DNA of 64,000 bases from the NCBI RefSeq assembly GCF_002847285.1, contig NZ_CP025407.1:3422501-3486500 (forward strand), read 5' to 3'. A program made the position numbers and the translations under genes. This DNA is from Streptomyces sp. CMB-StM0423. GTDB taxonomy: Bacteria > Actinomycetota > Actinomycetes > Streptomycetales > Streptomycetaceae. This document shows, one piece after another, positions 53,278-62,049 of the stretch. Position 1 is the first letter of the stretch, and each line of letters starts with the position of its first letter. The notes below the pieces were generated by a model. That model ran no database searches and was not told where the DNA came from. It worked only from the letters and a program-made list of their open reading frames with translations.

Positions 53278-53492
53278 GGACGCAGGCCCGCACACTCAGG
53301 AGTGGGGTGGCCCGGGGGGAGCCCCAACGACACGGCCACTCCCCTCACCGACACCCCCGTACACCGGCCCACCCCACGCACCACCGCCACCCCGACGCCG
53401 TACCCCCGCACCCGCCCCGCACTGACACGACGTACCAGCTCAGCGGCCTGTAGCCCCCCGCGTTGTCACAGGAGGCGCATACCCTTGGGCGG

Positions 53493-53537
53493 GCGTGAGG
53501 GGAGATGGCGTGAGGGGAGATGGCGTGAGGGGAGATG
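53493..53537. repeat. 15-bp perfect triplication
   Basis: GCGTGAGGGGAGATG occurs three times in a row without mismatch, about 100 bp left of the 31-bp minisatellite. Confidence 0.9.
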
Positions 53538-53635
53538 GGGGGTCGGCGCGCCCTCGGGGCGCTCGCTCGGGCGGGTATTCCGGGTGCCGGTCCCCCCGGA
53601 CTGCGGTGTCTCGCGGGCCCGCTGCGCGGAGGCCG

Positions 53636-53790
53636 GGTGTGCCGAGACGCGGGGACAGGGACGCCCGGTGCGCCGAGACACGGAAACACGGACGCCCGGT
53701 GTGCCGAGACGCGGGGACAGGGACGCCCGGTGCGCCGAGACGCGGGGACACGGACGCACGGTGCGCCGAGACACGGAAACACGGACGCCC
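53636..53790. repeat. 31-bp minisatellite, five copies
   Basis: Five head-to-tail 31-bp units start at 53636, 53667, 53698, 53729 and 53760. Two variants alternate: one with GACGCGGGGACAGGG, one with GACACGGAAACACGG; the fourth unit is a hybrid. There are no unique spacers, so it is not a CRISPR array, and 31 is not a multiple of 3. Confidence 0.95.
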
Positions 53791-53929
53791 ATTGCGTGAA
53801 GCGCGGCAGCGCGGGTTCAGACGGCGACACTTGGGCCGGGGTAGGCCGGTGGCGCCCCGGCGTTGAGAGCGTTGCTCTGGTGCCCTGGGCTGCCGAGTCG
53901 TTCCGGCTGCCCGTCCCTGGAGGTCTTCC

Positions 53930-54382
53930 GTGTACGTCGTCAACGTCTGTGTCGCCCTGCGGCGCCGTGATCAGTGGCTGTTGATCGTCCGCCACCCCGA
54001 CCTGGGCCACGCCGGTGGGACCCTCGCCGTCCCCGGCGGCAAAGTAGAGGCGGCCGCCGGCCCATCCGACAGTGACGACGTCCTCGAAGCCACCGCCCGG
54101 CGCGAGACAGCCGAAGAGGTCGGCGTCGATCTCACCGGCGTCCCGCTCCACTACGCGGAGAGCACCTTCTTCGTCTCCGACACCGGCAACCCCGTCGTGA
54201 ACGTCCTCTTCGCCGCCCACCTCCCCGAGAACGCAGCCCCCCACCCCGCCGCACCGGCCGAGGTATCCGAGGTCCTGTGGCGTACGCAGCCGGAAGTCGA
54301 GGCCACCGCGGGCTGCCCGCCCTGGACCGTGCAGAACATTCGCCGGGCGGCGGCAGCCCTGGGTCCCGCCCAGCCGCTGTGA
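53930..54382 (+). CDS. NUDIX hydrolase
   Basis: A 150-residue NUDIX protein. The Nudix box is GGKVEAA...ARRETAEEVGV (about residues 38-68, Glu residues of the REx2EE core at 62-66), with an Asp/Ser insert of about ten residues inside the box. These enzymes hydrolyse nucleoside diphosphates linked to another group; substrate unknown. GTG 53930 has GGAGG 6 nt upstream. The repeat-rich interval precedes it. Confidence 0.83.
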   Translation: MYVVNVCVALRRRDQWLLIVRHPDLGHAGGTLAVPGGKVEAAAGPSDSDDVLEATARRETAEEVGVDLTGVPLHYAESTFFVSDTGNPVVNVLFAAHLPENAAPHPAAPAEVSEVLWRTQPEVEATAGCPPWTVQNIRRAAAALGPAQPL

Positions 54383-54454
54383 GGCCACACCGGCTGTCCC
54401 GCTCACACCCGCCCCAGGTCTCCGGCCGATTCATGCCTCTGGCCCGGGTCCCCG

Positions 54455-54655
54455 TCAGCGGTCGGCGTACTCCCCCAGGACGACCACCGACACCACCGCA
54501 CCGCCGAATGCCGTGACCGCGCGCCACGCCGTGTGCAGGTGGTGCCTCGTCGCACGCACGGCCACCGTCGCGATGTGCGGGCTGTCGGGCTGCGGGGCGT
54601 CGGTGGCCCGCCGGCTGTCTGCCCCGCGCGGCGGGGCGATGGAAGCGCTGCTCAT
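54455..54655 (-). CDS. Small putative membrane protein
   Basis: A 66-residue frame starting at ATG 54655 with MSSASIAPPRGADSRRATDA and ending in a hydrophobic segment (AVTAFGGAVVSVVVLGEYAD). GGAAAC before the ATG is a weak binding site. It lies between the NUDIX gene and the decayed ATPase on the same strand as the latter; small proteins of this kind are common beside RsbW-like ATPases in Streptomyces. No function can be assigned. Confidence 0.45.
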   Translation of the reverse strand: MSSASIAPPRGADSRRATDAPQPDSPHIATVAVRATRHHLHTAWRAVTAFGGAVVSVVVLGEYADR

Positions 54656-54748
54656 GTTTCCAGCGTGCCGCGGATCACCTGCGAAAACCTCGGCCCGCGG
54701 GCGGAACCCCACCGCCCCGGATCTACGACCCAAGGGCCAGCCGCACCC

Positions 54749-55100
54749 CTACGGAAGTCTCAGGGTTCCCCCGACTTCCTCGTCCCGCGCCTCCTGCGGC
54801 ACCCGCGTCGGCTCCAGCGTCGCCCGTACGGTCTTGCCGACGCATTCGCGCGGGAACCACGACAGCTCCGCCCCCAGCCCCCGCGCCAGGAACAGCCCCC
54901 TCCCCCGCTCGTCCTCCGGCCCCGGCGGCGATGCCTCCGGCCTCCGCGGCGGCTGCGTCGTCTGGGGGTCCGATACGTCGATCACCAGCGAACCGTCCTC
55001 CCGTACGGCCAGCCGCACCCGCACCCGGCGCCCGACCTGCCGCCCGTACTGGATCGCGTTCGTCACCAACTCCGACACCACCAGCGCCGCGTCCTGCGCA
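54749..55100 (-). pseudogene. Truncated RsbW-like anti-sigma/HATPase protein
   Basis: The C-terminal two thirds of an HATPase_c anti-sigma-type protein are intact: DAALVVSELVTNAIQYGRQV (N-box), then LVIDVSDPQ (G1) and ERGRGLFLARGLGAELSW (G2). The N-terminal 40 or so residues and the normal start are gone: at about 55100 the frame runs into sequence belonging to a DUF397 gene on the other strand. Family members are about 140-150 residues. Without its first helices it is probably not functional. Confidence 0.75.
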
Positions 55101-55110
55101 TCCCCACCCC

Positions 55111-55227
55111 ACCACCGTCCCCGTGCGCGATTCGAAAGACCCCCGCGGCCCGCGCCTGGCCTTCACCCCCGCCGCATGGGACGCCTTCGTCGCCGCCGTC
55201 AAGCGCGAGGAGTTCCCCGGCCGCTAG
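55111..55227 (+). pseudogene. Truncated DUF397 gene (C-terminal part only)
   Basis: VPVRDSKDPRGPRLAFTPAA and the following 17 residues to the stop are a perfect DUF397 C-terminus, but the N-terminal half (the WxKSSxS part) is missing. The sequence before it is the truncated ATPase gene on the other strand. The usual order is ATPase, divergent from XRE regulator, then DUF397, so one deletion of roughly 1 kb would produce this junction. Confidence 0.8.
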
Positions 55228-55412
55228 CCGCCGGGGGCGATGCCCCCGGTGAAATTCGTTGGACCGGCCCGCCCCCCGGCCCGTAAGCTCGCGCGTCTGC
55301 CCCCGCCTCACCGGCTGTTTTCGCGCGCCGGGAGTGCCGCCTGCCGGTCGGAAACCGGCGGCCTACGCCACGCCCGTGACCGGGCCGCCAGCCGCCGGAG
55401 GCTTGTACCACC

Positions 55413-57488
55413 ATGTCCGACCCCACCGCTACCACCACCGGGACGACCCCCGCCCCCCTCCTCCGCGAGCGCGCCCACCTCGCCGCGTCCCGTAGCGCCC
55501 TGCGTGACATGCGCGCCGACGCCGAGGCGCTGGACATCGCCGACGTGACCGCGAACTGGGTCAACGCCGAGGTCCTCCAGTCCGAGATCGACCTGCGGAT
55601 CAAGGCTCTCGCCGACCTCGCCGACACCCCGCTCTTCTTCGGGCGCCTCGACTACTCCCACGCCCCCGGCGCGGAGATGGCCGAAGGGGACCCCGGGGAG
55701 AACTTCTACATCGGGCGGCGGCACGTGCACGACGCCGACGGGGACCCGATGGTGATCGACTGGCGGGCGCCGGTCTCGCAGCCGTTCTACCGGGCGTCGA
55801 AGAAGGACCCCATGGACGTCTCCCTCCGCCGCCGGTTCGGGTACGACCGCGGGGAGATCACGGCGTACGAGGACGAGCATCTGACCGACCCGGCCGAGGC
55901 GGCGAAGTCGAGCGCCCTCCTCCAGCGGGAGATCGAGCGGCCGCGCGTCGGGCCGATGCGGGACATCGTGGCGACGATCCAGCCCGAGCAGGACGAGATC
56001 GTCCGGGCGGAGATCGGCGGGACCGTGTGCGTGCAGGGGGCGCCGGGGACGGGGAAGACGGCGGTGGGGCTGCACCGGGTTGCGTATCTGCTGTACGCGC
56101 ACCGGGAGCGGCTGGCGCGTACGGGGACGCTGGTGATCGGGCCGAACGACTCCTTCCTGCGGTACATCGAGCAGGTGCTGCCGACGCTGGGCGAGCTGGA
56201 CGTCAAGCAGGCGACGGTGGCCGAGCTGGTCGCGCACGTGGAGGTGCGCGGGGCCGATCCGGCGCCGGTGGCGCGGCTCAAGGGCGACGCGCGGATGGCG
56301 GAGGTGCTGCGGCGGGCGGTGCGGGCCGGGGTGACGATGCCGGTGGAGCCGGTCGTGGTGGTGCGCGGGTCGCGGCGGTGGCGGGTGCCCGCGTACGAGG
56401 TGGAGGAGCTGGTACGGGAGCTGCTCGCGCGGGACATCCGCTACGGCTCGGCGCGGGAGGCGCTGCCGCAGCGGATCGCGCACGCCGTGCTCGTCCGGAT
56501 GGAGCGGGCCGGTGAGGCGCCGGACGACCGGGTGCAGGACGCGGTGGCGCGGAACGCGGTGGTGAAGGCGGCGGTCAAGGAGATCTGGCCGGCGGTGGAT
56601 CCGGTGAAGCTGGTGCTGCGGCTGCTGTCGGATGCCGACTTCCTTGCCGCGCACGCGGAGGGGGTTCTCGACGCGGACGAGCAGCGGCTGCTCCTGTGGG
56701 AGAAGGCGCCGCGGGGGGTGCGGTCGGCGCGGTGGTCGGCGGCGGACGCGGTGCTGATCGACGAGGCGCGGGACGTGGTGGAGCGGACGCCGTCGCTGGG
56801 GCACGTGGTGCTGGACGAGGCGCAGGACCTGTCGCCGATGCAGTACCGGGCGGTGGGGCGGCGGTGTTCGACCGGATCGGCGACCGTCCTGGGGGACATC
56901 GCGCAGGGGACGACGCCGTGGGCGACGGAGAGCTGGGCGGTCGCCCTCGCGCACCTGGGGAAGCCGGACGCGGCGGTGGAGGAGCTGACGCAGGGCTTCC
57001 GGGTGCCGCGGGAGGTCATCGCGTACGCGTCGCGGCTGCTGCCGTCGATCGCGCCGGGGCTGGCGGAGGCGACGTCGATCCGCGAGTCGGCGGGGGACCT
57101 GGCGGTACGGGCGCTGCCGCGGGCGGCGCTGGACGGCTCGGTGGCGGAGGCGTGCGGGTCGGTGCTGCGGAGCCGGGAGGGCTCGGTGGGGCTGATCGCG
57201 GCGGACGGGCGGGTGGCCGCGCTGGGGGCAGCGCTGGCGGCGGCGGGGCTGCCGTTCCTGGCGCCGGGTGAGGAGACGACGTCGGAGGCGCGGCTGACGC
57301 TGGTGCCCGCGTCGCTGGCGAAGGGCCTGGAGTACGACTACGTCGTCCTGGACGACCCGGCGACGATCGTCGCGGCGGAGCCGGACGTACGGACGGGGCT
57401 GCGGCGGCTGTACGTCTGCCTGACGCGGGCGGTGTCGGGGCTGACGGTGCTGCACGCGGAGCCGCTGCCGGCGGAGCTGGCGGCGTGA
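55413..57488 (+). CDS. HelD/HelR-like superfamily 1 ATPase acting on RNA polymerase
   Basis: A 691-residue UvrD/Rep-type ATPase lacking true helicase features. The N-terminal 60 residues form a coiled-coil arm (LLRERAHLAASRSALRDMRA). DYSHAPGAEMAEGDPGENFYIG and MVIDWRAPVSQPFYRA are typical of HelD. Walker A is VQGAPGTGKTAVGLHRVAYL near 205, Walker B is HVVLDEAQDLSPMQYRAV near 470, and VPASLAKGLEYDYVVLDDP is near 630. Such proteins pull stalled RNA polymerase off DNA; actinobacterial HelR also dislodges rifamycin. I saw no rifamycin-associated element upstream, so the HelR subtype is unproven. GGAGG lies 11 nt before the ATG. Confidence 0.82.
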   Translation: MSDPTATTTGTTPAPLLRERAHLAASRSALRDMRADAEALDIADVTANWVNAEVLQSEIDLRIKALADLADTPLFFGRLDYSHAPGAEMAEGDPGENFYIGRRHVHDADGDPMVIDWRAPVSQPFYRASKKDPMDVSLRRRFGYDRGEITAYEDEHLTDPAEAAKSSALLQREIERPRVGPMRDIVATIQPEQDEIVRAEIGGTVCVQGAPGTGKTAVGLHRVAYLLYAHRERLARTGTLVIGPNDSFLRYIEQVLPTLGELDVKQATVAELVAHVEVRGADPAPVARLKGDARMAEVLRRAVRAGVTMPVEPVVVVRGSRRWRVPAYEVEELVRELLARDIRYGSAREALPQRIAHAVLVRMERAGEAPDDRVQDAVARNAVVKAAVKEIWPAVDPVKLVLRLLSDADFLAAHAEGVLDADEQRLLLWEKAPRGVRSARWSAADAVLIDEARDVVERTPSLGHVVLDEAQDLSPMQYRAVGRRCSTGSATVLGDIAQGTTPWATESWAVALAHLGKPDAAVEELTQGFRVPREVIAYASRLLPSIAPGLAEATSIRESAGDLAVRALPRAALDGSVAEACGSVLRSREGSVGLIAADGRVAALGAALAAAGLPFLAPGEETTSEARLTLVPASLAKGLEYDYVVLDDPATIVAAEPDVRTGLRRLYVCLTRAVSGLTVLHAEPLPAELAA

Positions 57489-57565
57489 GGGCGCCGTAGC
57501 CCGCTGAACGTGCGGGGGCACACGCCGCGGCCGTCGCCGCCGGGTGCGGTGCGTCCCGCGGGGGC

Positions 57566-59401
57566 TCAGCTCGCCATGGAGCGGCTGGTGATCTTGCCGT
57601 CGAGGTTCGCACGGAGCATCGCGCTGCCGACCTCGCCGGTCGCGTACACCGAGAGATACGGGCCGTCGGAATCCACGTCCACGCTGATGTGGCTGACCTT
57701 CGCCGGTGGCCGCAGCTCCAGCTCGGTCTCCGCCACCTTGATCAGCCGGGGCAGCGCATCCCAGTTGACGTCGGCGACGTCGAACGACGCGCGACCGTTC
57801 ATCAGCCCCACGCTCTGCCCCTTGACCCCCTTGCCCTCCCGGTAGTCGAAGGCGTCGTACACCTCCCCGTCCGCCGACACCGCGTAGATGTCGGCGTAAT
57901 CCCGGTACAGGGTGCAGGTGATGGCCTTCGTCGTGCCCATGGCCTCGTCCATGGCGCGCACGACTCTGCGGGCGCCGGCGGGGGTTTGCAGGTTCTCCTT
58001 CTTCGGCTCCTCGGAGGGTGAGGAAGAGGTGGAGGGGCTGGGAGTGGTGCTCGGGGTGGACGCCCCGGGGCCGTTGCCGGTGGCGCCGGGCGACTTGTCG
58101 TCGTCGAGGAGGTCGGGGAGGACGGTCCAGCCGGCCACGGCGATGACGAGGACGGCGAGCGTGGACGGTACGACGCGCCAGCGGCGGGAGCGGGGGCCGG
58201 CGGGACGGGGCAGGACCGTGGAAGCGGCCACCGCGGCGCCGCCGCGGTCGTCGCCGTCGCCGTCCGTGCCGCCGCCGTCCGCACCGCCGCTCGCCGCACC
58301 GCCGGTCGTCTTGCCGGTCGACGCACCGCCCCTCGTCTCGCCGCCGCCCGGCCCGACGCCTGATTCGGCACCGCCGGACTCACCGCCGGACCCGGCACCG
58401 CCCGCGCCCGGTTCGGTGCCACCGCCCGCCGCCGGCGCCTCGGCGTCCCGGCGCCGGGACGTGCCCAGTCCCACCGTCCCCGTGCCCGGCTCCCCCGCCG
58501 GGGCCTCCACCGCCCCCGCCCCCGCCGGCCGCACCACCGGACCGCCCGGGACGGTCCGTACGCGCTCGCCCGTGGCCTCCGCCAGCAGCAGGTCCAGCAT
58601 CTCGGCGTCGGGCCGGGCGGTCACGTCCTTGACGAGGACCGACCGCAGTACGGGCGTGAGGGCGCCCGCCCTGCGGGGCTCCGGAACGTCCTCCTCCAGG
58701 ATCGCGGCCAGCGTCGCGAGGGTGGAGCCGCGGTGCATGGGGTGGTGGCCCTCGACGGCGACGTAGAGCATCATCGCCAGCGACCAGAGGTCCGAGGAGG
58801 GGTCGTCGTCGCGGCCGCGGAGGCGTTCGGGGGCCATGTAGTCGGGAGAGCCGACGAGTTCGCCCGTGTTGGTGAGGTTGGTGGCCTCGCGGACGGCGGC
58901 GATGCCGAAGTCGGTGAGGACGGGGGTCCCGTCGGCACGCAGGAGTACGTTGCCGGGCTTGACGTCCCGGTGCAGGATGCCCGCTTCGTGCGCGGCCCGG
59001 AGGGCGCGCAGCACACCGCGGCCGAGTTCCGCGGTCTCGGTGGGGGTGCAGGTGCCGCGGTCGAGGCGGTCTTGCAGGGACCCGCCGGGGACCAGCTCCA
59101 TCACGAGCCAGGGGTGGGCCACTTCTTCACTGCTGACGATGTGGTGGATGGTGACGACGTTGGGGTGGCTGAGCTGGGCGAGCGACACGGCCTCGCGCAG
59201 GACGCGGGCACGCAGCATGTCGGCGGCGTCGGGCCGCAGCCGCAGCAACTCCGGATCGGGCGGCCGGACTTCCTTCAGCGCGACGTCCCGCTCCAGGAGG
59301 ACGTCACGCGCCCGCCAGACGAGCCCCATTCCCCCGCCGCCGAGCCGCTCCAGCAGCTCGAACCGGCCGTCTATGAGATTCCCTTCGGCCCCCACCACCA
59401 T
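57566..59401 (-). CDS. Membrane Ser/Thr protein kinase (PknB-like)
   Basis: A 611-residue receptor kinase. The N-terminal kinase domain (about 10-275) is complete: LGGGGMGLVWRARD (P-loop), VALKEV (Lys), ILHRDVKPGNVLL (catalytic loop), LTDFGIAAV (DFG) and GSPDYMAPERL. A Gly/Glu/Ala-rich linker, partly repeated, leads to one membrane helix at about 410-428 (STLAVLVIAVAGWTVL). The outer part (about 450-611) has no PASTA repeats and resembles no sensor I know. ATG 59401 lacks a clear binding site. Confidence 0.87.
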   Translation of the reverse strand: MVVGAEGNLIDGRFELLERLGGGGMGLVWRARDVLLERDVALKEVRPPDPELLRLRPDAADMLRARVLREAVSLAQLSHPNVVTIHHIVSSEEVAHPWLVMELVPGGSLQDRLDRGTCTPTETAELGRGVLRALRAAHEAGILHRDVKPGNVLLRADGTPVLTDFGIAAVREATNLTNTGELVGSPDYMAPERLRGRDDDPSSDLWSLAMMLYVAVEGHHPMHRGSTLATLAAILEEDVPEPRRAGALTPVLRSVLVKDVTARPDAEMLDLLLAEATGERVRTVPGGPVVRPAGAGAVEAPAGEPGTGTVGLGTSRRRDAEAPAAGGGTEPGAGGAGSGGESGGAESGVGPGGGETRGGASTGKTTGGAASGGADGGGTDGDGDDRGGAAVAASTVLPRPAGPRSRRWRVVPSTLAVLVIAVAGWTVLPDLLDDDKSPGATGNGPGASTPSTTPSPSTSSSPSEEPKKENLQTPAGARRVVRAMDEAMGTTKAITCTLYRDYADIYAVSADGEVYDAFDYREGKGVKGQSVGLMNGRASFDVADVNWDALPRLIKVAETELELRPPAKVSHISVDVDSDGPYLSVYATGEVGSAMLRANLDGKITSRSMAS

Positions 59402-59470
59402 AGGTCGAACAGTACGACAACAGCCGCCCTCCCGCGGGTGGACGGAGAACGGTGTGGAAGGGAAGCGAAT

Positions 59471-60553
59471 TCACTCGGCCGGCAGCGGCCAGGACGCGCC
59501 CTCCGGTGTCCCGTACCAGAACCGCTGGCCGCCCGGCGTGACGGTGATGCCGAAGTCCTCCCGGGCCGCCCGGCCGCCCGGGAACAGGGACGCGACTTCT
59601 GCCACGGTGTCCCACAGCCGCCGCGGGCCGGACTGCCGGACCTGGCCGTCCGCCTGCGCCAGGACCGTCGAACCGTCCTCCGTCCACAGGCACATGCCGG
59701 ACACCGCGCCGTCGTCCGCGCGCCACGCGACGGCGTTGTAGCCGGGCAGGGCGAGGGACAGCGGGAACGTCCAGCGGCCGGCCAGCACGTCCCCCACCCG
59801 CAGCGACGTGGCCTCCGGGGGCCGGTTGTGTACGCCGGTCAGGTCCGGGCCGCTGCCCGGGGGGACGCGGACGGGCATGAAGAGGGCGGGGGTCGGGAGG
59901 AACCGGCCTTCCGCGTGGCCGGGGGCGGTGACCGTCGCCCGGATCAGTCCGAAGCCGATCGGGGCGACGATCACGGCGCCGTCCGCGGCCTGTTCGATCA
60001 GTGCCCGGGGTACGGAGCGGAGTGCGGCGGTGGCGATGAAGCGGGTGTAGGGAGCGCGGGGCGGGTAGCCGAGGGCTCCGTCTCCGGTGGTGACGAAGGG
60101 GGTGGTGCCGGCCTCGCGGAGCCGGCGGGCGGCCAGCGCCACCAGGTCGGGGTCCACGTCGACGCTGGTCACGTTCTCCGCGCCGAGTCGGTGGGCCAGG
60201 AGCGCCGCGTTGTAGCCCGTGCCGGTGCCCAGTTCGAAGACGGTGGCGCCCGGTTGTGCGTCGAGGGCGTCGAGCATGGTCAGCATGAGGCCCGGTTCGC
60301 TGGAGGACGACGTGGGGACGCCACTGGCGTCGAGCTGGGTCATCAGGGCGCTGTCCGAGTAGACGGTTGGCAGGTATTCGTCGTCCGACTCCGTGACGCG
60401 GTACCACTCGCCGCGCGCGTTCTGCCCGTAGAACTCCGGGACGAAGACGTGCCGCGGCACGGCGGCGAAGGCAGCGCGCCAGGGGCTCGGGCTCCCGTCG
60501 CCGAGGGTGGCGGCGAACTCCGCGCGCAGCGCTTCCGTCGGATCCGGGGCCAT
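59471..60553 (-). CDS. PCMT-like (protein-L-isoaspartate methyltransferase family) protein
   Basis: A 360-residue SAM methyltransferase. PRHVFVPEFYGQNARGEWYR and SSSSEPGLMLTMLDAL match the N-terminal PCMT pattern, VFELGTGTGYNAALLAHRLG near 103-122 is SAM motif I, and VTSVDVDPDLV follows. The C-terminal 130 residues exceed classical PCMT (about 210). Long actinobacterial members of this type sometimes modify RiPPs, but no precursor or ATP-grasp gene is nearby. GAGG is 6 nt before the ATG at 60553. Confidence 0.78.
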   Translation of the reverse strand: MAPDPTEALRAEFAATLGDGSPSPWRAAFAAVPRHVFVPEFYGQNARGEWYRVTESDDEYLPTVYSDSALMTQLDASGVPTSSSSEPGLMLTMLDALDAQPGATVFELGTGTGYNAALLAHRLGAENVTSVDVDPDLVALAARRLREAGTTPFVTTGDGALGYPPRAPYTRFIATAALRSVPRALIEQAADGAVIVAPIGFGLIRATVTAPGHAEGRFLPTPALFMPVRVPPGSGPDLTGVHNRPPEATSLRVGDVLAGRWTFPLSLALPGYNAVAWRADDGAVSGMCLWTEDGSTVLAQADGQVRQSGPRRLWDTVAEVASLFPGGRAAREDFGITVTPGGQRFWYGTPEGASWPLPAE

Positions 60554-60747
60554 GTCGTTCCTCGTCGGTAGTCGGCTTCCCGACCCTGCCCACCCGCCGG
60601 CCAGACCGCACGCGAAGCACACCGCACCGGGGCCGACGACCCCCCGGCCGGCCGAACACGTCGTGCGGGTCCCGCCGTCCGTCCTTACCGTGAAGGGATA
60701 CGCGACCGGTACGTACGTGGCGCGGGCAACGGAGGGAGAGCGGACCC

Positions 60748-61959
60748 GTGATCGACTACGAGGCGGTCTTCCACGCCATGCCGACGGCGGTGGCGCTGTT
60801 CACCACGGACCTGGTCTACCTGGACGCCAACGATGCGTACTGGTCGACGTCGGGGCGGACCCGCAGCCAGGTGATCGGCCGCTATGTGTTCGACGTCTTT
60901 CCCGACAACCCCGACGACCCCGAGGCGAGCGGCACGCGCAACCTGGCCGCCTCCCTGCGCCGGGTCGCGGCCACCGGGCAGCGCGACGCCATGGCCCTCC
61001 AGCGCTACGACGTGGAGTCCTCCGACCGGCCCGGGGTGTGGGAGGAGCGGTACTGGAGCCCGGTGAACGTCCCCGTCTTCGCGCCGGACGGGACCGTGGC
61101 CCTGCTGCTGCACCGGGTCGAGGAGGTCACCGAAGTCATCCGCGCCCGCGGTGGCGCGGATCGCACCCAGGTGCTGGAGGCCGACCTCTACACCCGGGCC
61201 CGGGAGCTTCAGGAGGTCAACGAGGCCCTGCGCCTGGCCCACGCCCGCGAACGCGAGGTCGCGCTCCAGCTTCAGGAGGCGATGCTGCCCGCGCCCAGCC
61301 CCCTCGGTCACCACCGGGCCGCGGTCCGCTACCGGCCCGCGGTCGCGTCCCTGAACGTCTGCGGCGACTGGTACGACATCGTCGACAGACCCGGCGGCGA
61401 CCGCACCGTCGTCGCCGTCGGCGACGTGGTCGGCCACGGACTGCGGGCGGCAGGTGTCATGGGCCAGCTCCGCAGCGCGCTCTCCGCCGCCTCGCTCGTC
61501 GCGGACGGCCCCGCCCAGGCCCTGGAAGTCCTCGGCCGGTACGCCCGGTCCGTCGACGCCGCGGCCACCGCCACCGCTGCCGCCGTGTTCATCGACTGGG
61601 CCGGCTGCTCCCTCACGTACAGCAGCGCCGGCCACCTGCCTCCCGTGCTCTGGCATCCGGACGGCACCGTCACCTACCTCGACCAGGCCACCGATCCGCC
61701 TCTCGGCGTGCGCCCCGAGCACAGCGCCCGCCCCGAGGCGCGGGCCGGGTTCACCGAGGGCTGTGTCCTCGTCCTGTACACCGACGGTCTCGTCGAGCGC
61801 CGGTACGAGGACATCGACACCGGCCTGGCCCGGCTGGCCGATTCGATCGCCCGTCACGGCGCCGCGGATCCCGAGCGGCTCGCCGACGCGCTGCTGACCG
61901 ACCTCATCCCCCCTGCCGGCCTTACCGACGACACCGCCCTGGTGGTCGTCCGCCTGTAG
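60748..61959 (+). CDS. PAS - SpoIIE/PP2C serine phosphatase
   Basis: A 403-residue cytosolic protein: PAS domain (about 5-120, YEAVFHAMPTAVALFTTDLV, DANDAYW), a short coiled-coil linker (EVNEALRLAHAREREVALQL), then the SpoIIE phosphatase domain with CGDWYDIV, GDVVGHGLRAAGVMGQLR, SSAGHLPPVLW and LVLYTDGLVERR. Expected to dephosphorylate an anti-anti-sigma factor in response to a PAS-bound signal. It lacks the HATPase domain of the similar protein at 2279-4072. GTG 60748 follows GGAGAG. It is divergent from the PCMT-like gene. Confidence 0.87.
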   Translation: MIDYEAVFHAMPTAVALFTTDLVYLDANDAYWSTSGRTRSQVIGRYVFDVFPDNPDDPEASGTRNLAASLRRVAATGQRDAMALQRYDVESSDRPGVWEERYWSPVNVPVFAPDGTVALLLHRVEEVTEVIRARGGADRTQVLEADLYTRARELQEVNEALRLAHAREREVALQLQEAMLPAPSPLGHHRAAVRYRPAVASLNVCGDWYDIVDRPGGDRTVVAVGDVVGHGLRAAGVMGQLRSALSAASLVADGPAQALEVLGRYARSVDAAATATAAAVFIDWAGCSLTYSSAGHLPPVLWHPDGTVTYLDQATDPPLGVRPEHSARPEARAGFTEGCVLVLYTDGLVERRYEDIDTGLARLADSIARHGAADPERLADALLTDLIPPAGLTDDTALVVVRL

Positions 61960-62003
61960 GCGGGCCGTTCGGGTGACGGCGCCCTTCCCATCCCAGGACA
62001 CTT

Positions 62004-62035
62004 AGAGTTACGATCTCTCCACAATCTGTAACTCT
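62004..62035. promoter_or_regulatory. AGAGTTAC/GTAACTCT inverted repeat upstream of the I36 gene
   Basis: AGAGTTAC (62004-62011) and GTAACTCT (62028-62035) are perfect 8-bp inverted repeats 16 bp apart, in an A/T-richer patch just before the ribosome binding site of the secreted inhibitor gene. The symmetry suggests an operator for a dimeric regulator; a hairpin in the leader is the alternative. Confidence 0.5.
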
Positions 62036-62049
62036 CGGGGGTCTTCATC

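Larger units (their letters stand above)
51424..53929. other. 2.5-kb gene-free, repeat-packed interval
   Basis: Open frames here all have low-complexity products and no recognisable domain. From left to right it holds a strongly G-rich plus strand (51520-51860), a three-copy element of about 95 bp, a degenerate tandem array of about 55 bp units, a multi-branched hairpin, a 15-bp triplication and a 31-bp minisatellite, annotated separately. The NUDIX gene promoter must lie near its right end. Confidence 0.75.

Noticed and set aside
53636-53790. Possible CRISPR array
   Set aside because: The 31-bp units are directly adjacent with no spacers, and there are no cas genes in the window.
55228-55412. 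Rifamycin-associated element upstream of the HelD-like gene
   Set aside because: A CCGGT/ACCGG hairpin is present, but I could not find the conserved inverted-repeat element expected for HelR, so rifamycin resistance is not claimed.
55308-57521. 737-codon minus-strand frame opposite the HelD-like gene
   Set aside because: Arg/His/Pro-rich shadow with no domain; the plus strand has Walker A and B motifs.
59471-60553. RiPP cluster based on the PCMT-like methyltransferase
   Set aside because: No precursor peptide, ATP-grasp or lanthipeptide synthetase gene adjoins it; neighbours are a kinase and a SpoIIE phosphatase.
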